A DNA stretch of 64,000 nt from Enhygromyxa salina. Lineage in GTDB: Bacteria > Myxococcota_A > Polyangia > Nannocystales > Nannocystaceae. Position 1 is the stretch's first letter. Each line of letters begins with the position of its first letter. This document shows, in pieces, positions 1 to 8,100 of the stretch. Both the position numbers and the translations under genes were made by a program. The notes under the pieces were generated by a model. It had not been told where the DNA came from. It searched no databases and was given only the letters and a program-made list of their open reading frames with translations. The stretch covers positions 1-64,000 of the forward strand of contig NZ_PVNL01000086.1 of assembly GCF_002994635.1 (NCBI RefSeq), given 5' to 3'.

Positions 1-93
1 CGGCCCCCCCAGCAACTGCCCCCCGATTCCAACAGTGTTTCCGTCGTCTACGCCGCCGCAGACACACTGCAACTATCCTGACAGAGCCCCCGG

Positions 94-647
94 TGTCCGC
101 AGCGGAGACGACGTCGGCCAACCGTGGAGCGCACAAACGGCCGGATGAGGTCCCAGCCCGAACGTTCTGGCGCGGCGGAAAGCCACAGCGAAGCCCAAGC
201 CCCCCGAAGTCATCCCCGATCCCCAAGGAATAGGCCAACGATCTTCAGCCAATCTTCGGGCTGGGACCTCATCCAGCCCGTGCGCGTTGCACCATCGCAG
301 ACGCCCCCCCGCGAACGAACTCAAATCCGCACCTCCACCTCTCAATCCAACATCAGGGACAACTCATGCGCGACCGCCCCTATGTCCGCAGCGGAGACAA
401 CGTCGGCCAACCGTGGAGCGCACAAAAGGCCGGATGAGGTCCCAGCCCGAACGTTCTGGCGCGGCGGAAAGCCACAGCGAAGCCCAAGCCCCCCCGAAGT
501 CATCCCCGATCCCCAAGGAATAGGCCAACGATCTTCAGCCAATCTTCGGGCTGGGACCTCATCCAGCCCGTGCGCGTTGCACCATCGCAGACACGCCCCC
601 CGCAAACGAACTCAAAGCCGCACCTCCAACTCTCAATCCAACATCAG
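94..647. repeat. Duplicated ~265-bp repeat with 18-bp inverted arms
   Basis: Two nearly identical copies lie at 94-356 and 383-647, about 289 bp apart in phase with small indels. Inside each copy an 18-bp segment (143-160 and 432-449) recurs as its exact reverse complement near the other end (257-274 and 547-564), so each unit is a long imperfect palindrome with a ~96-nt loop. Open frames on both strands carry through the copies only because of the high G+C, and none looks like a known protein. Nothing else is seen in bases 1-93. The element could be a REP/MITE-like unit or a decayed gene fragment that was duplicated. Confidence 0.85.
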
Positions 648-662
648 CAAAAGCCCCCTCCT

Positions 663-2276
663 CTAGCAATCAATACTAGGCCGCGAAGAAAGCTCGCACT
701 CCGCCCGCACCACCACATCCCCCGGCACCACCACCCCAGATCGCCGAATCAACTCGAACTCCAGATTCCGACGCTCCGCCACACAAGCCTCAGCCAGCTC
801 ATCCCCAGTCTTGGCAATCCAGCAAGCATCCTCCCCAGCCGGCAGCTCATACCCACCATCGCCAACCAAGCACTCGACGATGTCCTGCTCCGCCCCCCCA
901 GCAGTCTGCGTCACATCACAGCTGAACTCGAGCGCCTCCGTCGACGCGTCGAGATCTAGGACACAAGCCGGGAAGCAAGCCGGCGGCAGCTCGACCTCGA
1001 TCCCCGCGACGATATCCAAGATCGCAGGCGTATAGTCAGCCTCACACACCGAGTAGACGTTGCGCGCGTTCTCGGCCAACCCCGCCCCCATGAACGCCGA
1101 CGCAAAGGCCTCGAGCCGGACCGGCGGCACCGCGGTCTGAAGCTCCCCGTTGACCTCGTTCTCGCAGCCCGCCCCGATCCCAAAGTCCCGCTGAAATTCG
1201 GGGTTCGGGCTGTCCGCATAGATCAGCTCGCCCGCGCCGCTGCTGTAGTCGGCCGGCACCCCCGCGATCACCGAGACCAGCACCTCGCGGCCACCGATCT
1301 TGGTCGCGGCGATCCCCTCGAGCAGATCGACGTAGCGCGACACCGGGCGCAGCACGGAGGCGTCAGGATCCGTGGTCAGCTCGCCGCTGGCGCCCAGGTT
1401 GGCGTCCCAGCAGTCGTCGTACGGGCTCTCGCCCGAGCACTGGACCCCGCCGTTCCAGCACACCGCCGACGTCACGCTCTCCGCCCCCTCGGCAAAGAAG
1501 GTGTCCTCGACGAACAGCTCGTTCTTCAGGCTGGGGTTGAACGAGCAGTCGACCTCGTCGGTCACGATCAGCACGGCCAGGATCGCGTCATCTCGCAAGA
1601 ACCCAAACTCGGGCCGATCCACGTTCTGCATGTTGGTGAGCGCCCGCGCGGTGGCCTCGAGCGGCGACTCCCAGCCACAGCCGCTGATCCCCTGGGGGGC
1701 GAAGCACGCAAACGCGGCGTGCGTGTCGACGTCGGCGGGCAGGTTGTCGACCCCGTTGAAGCTCTGAATCCACGGGCGCGCGACGGCCTCACCGTCTGCG
1801 CTGATCGACGTGGGCTGGATCTCGAGGTCCGCGCTGCTCAGCCCGCACTGGGCCGCGCACGCGACGTCGAACTTGTCCTCTTTGGTCGCGGCCGAGCTGA
1901 AGGTGTGCGGACGATCCACGCACGACGACAGCTGCAGCTCGCCGCCGTTGGCGGTGTTGCCACACAGCGGACCGCCGATGTCGGTGGTCGTGATCCCGAT
2001 CCGGTAGTCGGCCCCCGCGAGCTCGAGCCGCTCGATGAACGGGCCAAAGTTGGCCGCGAGGTTGGCCTGCTCGTCGCCCATCGACCCCGAGTTGTCGATC
2101 ACCAGCAACACGTCGACCTTCTTGTTGACGTCGAGCGGCAGCCCGCCGATCTCGACGATGTTGCTCCCGAGCTCGACGGGCTTGATCGGGTGCGCGTTGC
2201 AGCCCGACGTGAAGCTCGCGGCGGCGAGCATGGGGAGGGCGACGGACGTGAGGGTGAGGCGGCGGTTCAGCATCAC
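663..2276 (-). CDS. VWA-domain lipoprotein
   Basis: This is a predicted exported lipoprotein of 537 aa. The N-terminus is a type II signal peptide with a lipobox ending at Cys26 (FTSGC). A von Willebrand factor A fold follows, with the metal-ion-dependent adhesion motif DNSGSMG at residues 61-67 (Asp61, Ser63, Ser65). The remaining ~400 residues contain many cysteines, which suggests a disulphide-stabilised extracytoplasmic protein. VWA domains bind protein partners through a divalent metal, but the ligand here is unknown. Translation can begin at GTG 2276 or the adjacent ATG 2273. It is separated by 133 bp from the minus-strand signalling genes upstream, so co-transcription is uncertain. Similar VWA lipoproteins are frequent in Nannocystaceae. 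Confidence 0.85.
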   Translation of the reverse strand: MMLNRRLTLTSVALPMLAAASFTSGCNAHPIKPVELGSNIVEIGGLPLDVNKKVDVLLVIDNSGSMGDEQANLAANFGPFIERLELAGADYRIGITTTDIGGPLCGNTANGGELQLSSCVDRPHTFSSAATKEDKFDVACAAQCGLSSADLEIQPTSISADGEAVARPWIQSFNGVDNLPADVDTHAAFACFAPQGISGCGWESPLEATARALTNMQNVDRPEFGFLRDDAILAVLIVTDEVDCSFNPSLKNELFVEDTFFAEGAESVTSAVCWNGGVQCSGESPYDDCWDANLGASGELTTDPDASVLRPVSRYVDLLEGIAATKIGGREVLVSVIAGVPADYSSGAGELIYADSPNPEFQRDFGIGAGCENEVNGELQTAVPPVRLEAFASAFMGAGLAENARNVYSVCEADYTPAILDIVAGIEVELPPACFPACVLDLDASTEALEFSCDVTQTAGGAEQDIVECLVGDGGYELPAGEDACWIAKTGDELAEACVAERRNLEFELIRRSGVVVPGDVVVRAECELSSRPSIDC

Positions 2277-2409
2277 CGGTCACCAAAGCAAGGCCCTGGC
2301 CGCCAAAAAGCGCAGTGATTTCGCGGCAGAGCTTCGCGAGTGAGACAACAAGGTTGGCGACCGCGCGACGCTCGTGCAACCGCATTGCTGGCGGCTGGTG
2401 TCGCCACCC

Positions 2410-2703
2410 TCACTCGAGCTCGAACCCAAACACCCGATGCAGCGCCTCCACGTCCTGACTCGTGCATCGCCGCGTGCGGATCACGGTGATCGGGTTTCCG
2501 CCGGTCGTCGCCCGCAGGATCAGGCGCTCGGACTGGATCTCGATCACGCCAAATCCAGGGCGGACGGATGGCTCGCCGTAGATCGCGGCGAGTCGGCCCC
2601 AGACGGCGAGCACGTCGTGCTTGGCGAAGAAGTACTTGTAGGTCTCGGGGTGAATGCACGCGTAGTGGCGAACCCGAGTCGGCCCGCGCGCTGGCGCGAT
2701 CAC
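2410..2703 (-). CDS. Small hypothetical protein, coupled to the V4R gene
   Basis: I do not recognise this 97-aa product. The start is taken as GTG 2703 because it forms a GTGA overlap with the stop codon of the upstream gene (TGA at 2702-2700), the usual sign of translational coupling. A longer in-frame extension would run deep into that upstream gene and is rejected. The region from HYACIHPETYKYFF onward looks like a compact folded domain (mixed aromatic and hydrophobic, no signal peptide, no membrane segment). As the last gene of the PAS-STAS/V4R operon it may act in the same signalling pathway. Confidence 0.6.
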   Translation of the reverse strand: MIAPARGPTRVRHYACIHPETYKYFFAKHDVLAVWGRLAAIYGEPSVRPGFGVIEIQSERLILRATTGGNPITVIRTRRCTSQDVEALHRVFGFELE

Positions 2704-3875
2704 TGACTTCGCTCGACCGCAAACCCGCAGGTGGCGTCGCCCCGGCTGATGCAGGCGGTCTCTCGAGTGCCGCAAGTCCCGAGCCGATCCGCGATCGTGC
2801 CGACCCCGTAGACCAGCTCGAGCAGCCCGGCCGCGACGCCTGTGAGCATGAAGCAGGTCGGATCGCTGGCGCGCCCCCGATACTCACGATAGCCGAGCGC
2901 CTCGTAGCCGTTGAGCGACTCGAACTCGATGGTCTCGGCGCTGGGGTGGGCGGTGATGTGCCAGTTGCCCCACCCGAGCCCGTTGCTGATCGCCACCAGC
3001 GCGAAGATGTTGTCGCGCGGCTCGTGGATCATCGGCGCGACGAGGCCCTCCCACTCGACCGAGTTCATGATCCCGCGAAAGGTGTTCATCGCGCAGGTCT
3101 CACCATCGGCGATCAGCATGCGCTTCGCCGCTTTGTCGCGGCCGTGCGCGGACATCTGCTCGACGAAGCGGATGCAGATCAGGTTGTAGTAGTCGGCCGG
3201 GGTGTTGGCCAAGTACACGCTGAACGCCGGGATCAGCCCCTCGGCGTTGCCGTGGATCGGCATGTCCACGAGCGCCTGGATGATCGCGGGCTCGTCGACA
3301 TGTTGTGAGCGCAGATACTCGCCAGTGGTCCTGGGCTCGAACGCTACGGGCTGCTTGGTGTTGGCGGCGATTGCCTGGGTTCGCCCGCCGTCGATCTCGA
3401 ACACGCACTGGGCGTCGCCCCGGGCCATGCACTCGCGCTCACGGGCGTGGACGAGCTCGCCGGTCGCCGCCCAGATCGCCGCCTGAATGTAGCCTTCGGT
3501 GAAGGTGCACACGCCCTCGTCACGGGCACCAAAGCCGGCCAGCCACCCCTCTACATAGTGCGACGAGGTGGCGTGGACCCGGCCCTGTGGCGTCGGCGTG
3601 AGCACCAGCCGGCCGTAGCCGAGCTGCGCGTAGAGCTGCTCGGCGACGCCGAGCTTGGGCTCACTGTCGTCGGCGTCGCGCAGCGCCTGTGCGATCTGCT
3701 CGGCAAACACGGTCTCGGCGGCGCCACGAATGATCGCCCGACCGTCGACCGCGACCGCGCTCTCGAGCGTCCGCTGGACCCGGGCGTTATAGTGGTGGCA
3801 GTGAATGATCACATCTTTGCCGGCGATGGTGCGGCGGTATGACCTGGGATCGAATTGCAGCTGGAACTGACTCAT
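2700..3875 (-). CDS. Tandem V4R (4-vinyl reductase-type) sensory protein
   Basis: This 391-aa cytoplasmic protein has two regions resembling the V4R ligand-binding domain, also found in XylR-type sensors. The first half ends in CMARGDAQCVFEI and the second, at the extreme C-terminus, in CISRGDATCGF; this C-x-x-x-G-D-x-x-C-x-F pattern is the V4R hallmark. No DNA-binding or catalytic domain is visible, so it is probably a small-molecule or protein-binding sensor. Its ATG at 3875 overlaps the stop of the upstream PAS-STAS gene (ATGA, 3872-3875), and its own stop overlaps the next gene (GTGA). The three genes are therefore translationally coupled and likely function together. The ligand is unknown. 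Confidence 0.75.
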   Translation of the reverse strand: MSQFQLQFDPRSYRRTIAGKDVIIHCHHYNARVQRTLESAVAVDGRAIIRGAAETVFAEQIAQALRDADDSEPKLGVAEQLYAQLGYGRLVLTPTPQGRVHATSSHYVEGWLAGFGARDEGVCTFTEGYIQAAIWAATGELVHARERECMARGDAQCVFEIDGGRTQAIAANTKQPVAFEPRTTGEYLRSQHVDEPAIIQALVDMPIHGNAEGLIPAFSVYLANTPADYYNLICIRFVEQMSAHGRDKAAKRMLIADGETCAMNTFRGIMNSVEWEGLVAPMIHEPRDNIFALVAISNGLGWGNWHITAHPSAETIEFESLNGYEALGYREYRGRASDPTCFMLTGVAAGLLELVYGVGTIADRLGTCGTRETACISRGDATCGFAVERSQ

Positions 3876-5047
3876 GACGTGACGGGTCGCGCAGACGATC
3901 GGCGCATCGATGACGCGATCGCAGCTTCCAGGCTACCGTGAATTTCGAGCCCGTGCGTGGGGACATGCTCGCTCGCCAACAGCTGCGCCGTCCGCGGAGA
4001 CACCCCTGTGAGGATCGGGTGCACGCCGATGAGGCGCAGCGAGCGTGCGGCGCTCAGCAGCCCAGCCGCGGCGGCGCCGTCGAATTCCGGAACGCCCGTG
4101 ATGTCCAAGACGAGCGTTCGCGTGCCATCGCGGGCGACCCCCTCGAGCAGATCCTCGACAATCTCGGACAGGCGCTGGGTGTCGAGGGCACCGACCAACG
4201 GGACGACCGTCAGACCCCGCGCAATTGGAATGCGCGGGGCGGTCAGCGCTCGGATCGCCTGTCGCTGCGCGGCGATGACCTCTTCACTGTGCCGCAGTAG
4301 CTCGCGCTGTCGCTCCGCGCGTGCGTGCTCCATGTCGTGGCGATCCGTCGCGTCGCGCAGCGAGATGGCGTGCCCAGACAGACCCTTGGATGGGAGGTAG
4401 ATCGGCCGGGCGTCGAGCTCGAGCCATCGCCCGTGCAGCATGAACTCGTCGCTACAACCCTCGCGCGACCACATGGCGTCGAGCCGCACACGCATGGGCT
4501 CGAACGCGGCAGGGGCCAACAGCGTGGCGAGCTCGCGCCCCGGCAGCAGCTCCTCACCAAGCAGTACGCCGTGGTCCGAGCGGAATTGCATGAGTTCGAC
4601 AAAGCGCGCGTTGTAGTCGGTGATCGTAAGGGCCTCATCGACGAACACCAGCCCATCCGACGAGCCCCGGAGCGCCGCAGACCAGCGTCGGTGCTCACTG
4701 AACAGCTGGAGAACGAGGTTTTGAGGATTGTCGATACACTCGACCAGGACCATCCATTGTTGTGACTCTCGTACCAATACGATGCGTGCCAATCGCGCAA
4801 CCTCGCCGACCTCGACGACGGCGATCGTATCGACAGGTTCAGTCGCGGCCTGCGTGGAGGCACGATCGATCAACATGCTCGCCCGGCGATCCCGGGGCGA
4901 GATGAGCTCCGACAGCTCGCGGTCCTGCACGTCTTCGGCCAAACAGCTGAAATCGCGCAAAAACGACGCGCTCGCCGTTCGAATTACGATGGCGTCGTCT
5001 GCGATCAACACCCCGACCGGGAGGTCATCGTAGGTTCGTGTGCCCAT
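3872..5047 (-). CDS. PAS-STAS regulatory protein (RsbR-like)
   Basis: The protein is 391 aa from ATG 5047; an in-frame start at 5131 would add 28 residues lacking PAS character. Two PAS-like sensor segments (about residues 5-60 and 120-230) are followed by a coiled linker and a C-terminal STAS domain (about 275-375) with the motif DITGVPEFDG. In RsbR-type stressosome proteins the corresponding loop carries phosphorylatable Thr residues. One (DIT) is kept here, while the usual second Thr after the Asp is replaced by Gly. It probably relays a signal by protein-protein contact rather than catalysis. It lies downstream of the giant hybrid kinase and is coupled by ATGA to the V4R gene. Confidence 0.75.
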   Translation of the reverse strand: MGTRTYDDLPVGVLIADDAIVIRTASASFLRDFSCLAEDVQDRELSELISPRDRRASMLIDRASTQAATEPVDTIAVVEVGEVARLARIVLVRESQQWMVLVECIDNPQNLVLQLFSEHRRWSAALRGSSDGLVFVDEALTITDYNARFVELMQFRSDHGVLLGEELLPGRELATLLAPAAFEPMRVRLDAMWSREGCSDEFMLHGRWLELDARPIYLPSKGLSGHAISLRDATDRHDMEHARAERQRELLRHSEEVIAAQRQAIRALTAPRIPIARGLTVVPLVGALDTQRLSEIVEDLLEGVARDGTRTLVLDITGVPEFDGAAAAGLLSAARSLRLIGVHPILTGVSPRTAQLLASEHVPTHGLEIHGSLEAAIASSMRRSSARPVTS

Positions 5048-5163
5048 GGAGTTGCCGGCACATAGCAGGCATCGGCTCGACTGACACGCGCGAAGATCCG
5101 AACGTCCGCCGGATCCCCGCACGGCGAGCACCGCGTGTCAGGGCCTGCGTCTGCGAGCTAGCG

Positions 5164-8100
5164 CTAGCTCGAGCTGGCACCCGCCCCAGGCTCACCTGCA
5201 GGGAGGTCCAAATAGAATCGAGTCCCCCGGCCGGGGGCACTGTCGACGCTCAGCTCGCCGCCGTGGTCTCGCGCGATCCCGTGTGACACCGCCAACCCCA
5301 ACCCGGTGCCCTGGTCGCGCCCCTTGGTCGTGAAGAACGGATCGAAGATCCGCGGCAGGATATCGGCAGGGATCCCAGGTCCGAGGTCCTCGACGGTCAG
5401 GCGGACCCAGGTGCCACCGGGTGCGTGCTCGGGTCGCTCGAGCTCCTCGCCGCGAATCTCGATCCATTTCTCGCGGTCGCCGTCACGACCGACGCTGTTG
5501 AGCGCGTCGCGGGCGTTGGTGACCAGGTTCATGACGATCTGCTGGATCTGCTGACCACGGCAACGAACGAGCGGCAGCCCGGGGGGGATCGCGACCCGCA
5601 GCTTGATGTGATCCTTGTGCACGATCGAGTGGATCAGCGACAGCGTGCGGGCGACCAGCACACCGAGGTCCGTGTCGGCGATCGGCTGCAGGCCCTCGTG
5701 GCGAGAGAACGCGAGCAGGTTGCGGACGATCGTGGCGACGCGCTCGGACTCGCAGACGATCTCGCTGGCGAATTCCTGCACGAGCGCGGCCTGGTCGACG
5801 TTGCTGCTGATCAGCTCGGCGTAGTTCATGATCCCCTGGATCGGGTTGTTGATCTCGTGGGCGACGCCGCTCGCTAGGGTCCCGATCGACTCGAGCCGCT
5901 GTTGCTGGCGCAGCTGGGCCTCGAGCGCGCGCTTGTCGGCCTCCGCCTGCTTGCGCGCGCTGATGTCGGTGGCGATCGCGATCGCCTTGCGATGGGTCCG
6001 CTGCTCGAAGCCACCGCTGGCCTGGAGCTCGATCGGGGCCAGTCGCGCGGTGTACCAGCGAGCCGGGCCGACCTCCCGGGGGACCTCGATCTCGAGCTCC
6101 TGGATCGTGCCCTCGAGCAGCACCGCGTCGACGGCGGCTCGCCAGCGCGCCGCCGCCGAAGAGCCCGCGAACAGCTCGGGCATGCGATGGCGTGGATCCG
6201 AGTCGGTCGCCGACGCGCCCGCCCCACTCATGCCGCTGCGATTGACGAACTCGACCTCGCCGTCCTCGTCGATCAGGGCGATCAGATCCGGGGCGCCGTC
6301 GACGAGCGAGCGCCAGCGGGCCTCACCCTCGCGCAGCGCGTCGTGAACCCGCGCGTGCTCGAGCGCGCCAGCTGCCTGTCCACAGATCAGCTGCAGGACA
6401 TCGAGTCGGTCAGGGGTGAAGCAGCTGCGGCTCAGCCGGTTCTCGAGCACCAGCACACCGCGCGTGCGCTTGCTCTGCACGATCGGCATCCCGAGCAGCG
6501 ACAGCACGCCGCGCTGGGCCACGTAGGGATCTTCGCCAAACCGAGGATCGTCGCTGGCGTCCTCGAGGACCACGTCCTTGCCGGTCCGCAGCACGTAGTT
6601 GATGAGTGAGGTCGGCGCCTGATCCCCGGCGAGATCGAGGGCCAGCGGCCTCGCTCGGGCGGGCACGGCCGAGTCCAGCGCGCTCTCGGCCACGATCCCA
6701 AACACACCGCCGTGCTCGAGCACCAGCATGCCATGGTCCGCGCCCGCGTTGGTGATTGCGACCTCCAGGACCGCCGCGGTGACCTGGTCCAGACGTAGAT
6801 CCGCACGGATCGCCGCGACGCTGCGCAGGACGCTGTCGAAGTCGAGCGCGCCGGCCCGGCTGCGACGCTCGCGGTCGCTCGAGCTGGTCCCAGGCGCCAG
6901 TGGACTCGAGCTCGAGCGGGTGACGCCGGCCTCGCGGGCGAGCGGGACCGCGAACTCTTCGGGGTGGCTGGCGCGGAGCTGCTCGAGCTTCGCGCCGGCT
7001 CCCCAGGCCGCGTAGGCGCTCCATGCCTGCCGACGCGCACCCGCGGCGAAGCCGGTCAGGCCGTCTCGATCAGCGAGCGCGGCGAGCTGCTCGGCGGCGA
7101 GGCCCTCGACCCACCGACAGCCGCGCTCGTGCGCGTGGGCCCGCGCGCGCTCGAGCGCGGCGGCGATCCGCGAGGCGTCGTCGGCGAGCAGGCCCTCGGC
7201 GAGGTCGAGGTAGTGCGCATAGTTGTCCTCGCAGTTCGCAGCCCACTCGCGCACGATCTCGAGCGCGCGCTCACCCGCGCTCGCGGTCGGCTGGCCAGCC
7301 GCGCGCACAGCCTGGGCGGCGATGATCGCCGTCAACGCCACCCGCGGGATCATCCACGAGCCAAACAACACGCGCTCGACCGTGTCGATGATGCGCAGGC
7401 ACGCGCGCAGGGCGTTGTCATGCTCGCCGAGCACCACGCTGACCATCGCACCGTTGGCGATCGTCACGTACAGCGAGTAGCGGCTGCCCGCGCCAGCCTC
7501 GATCGGCTCGGGCTGCAGCCGCGCGCGAGCCTGGTCGAGCTCGGCGTCACTGGCTCGACCACCCAGCACGACCCCGAGCGCGCTCAAGTTCGAGGCGACC
7601 ACGCAGGCCTCGGCCGACGCCCGCGCGCCGAGCTGCTGCTCGAACCTGTCGCACAGCCGGCCGAGCACCTGCAGGTGGGTGCCCACTTCGAGGTTCATCG
7701 ACAGCGCGACCGCGCCCGTGTAGCCGGCCCACAGGAAGTCGCCGACCTCGAGCGCGCGGACGAACGCGGCGTCCATGCGCGAGAGCGGCTCGATGAACGG
7801 CCGCCCGAGGTGCGCGACAAACAGCTGAGAGACCGAATCGACTTGCACTTGCGTGGGCCGAGAGTCCACCTGCTCGGCCAGCGCGATCGCCAGCTGGGAG
7901 GCTCGAATCGCGCCTTCGACCTCGCCCAACATCGAGCCCACGCAGATCGCCAGCTGGGCGATCCCAAGCGAGGCTCCGGGGCAGACCCCGTAGCGCAGCA
8001 GCCACTGCAGCTGGGTGCAGATCAGCACGACGTAGGCGTTTGGATCGGTCACGTAGGCCGCCGTCTTGGTCGGCGTCAGGATCTCCATGACCGCGAACGC

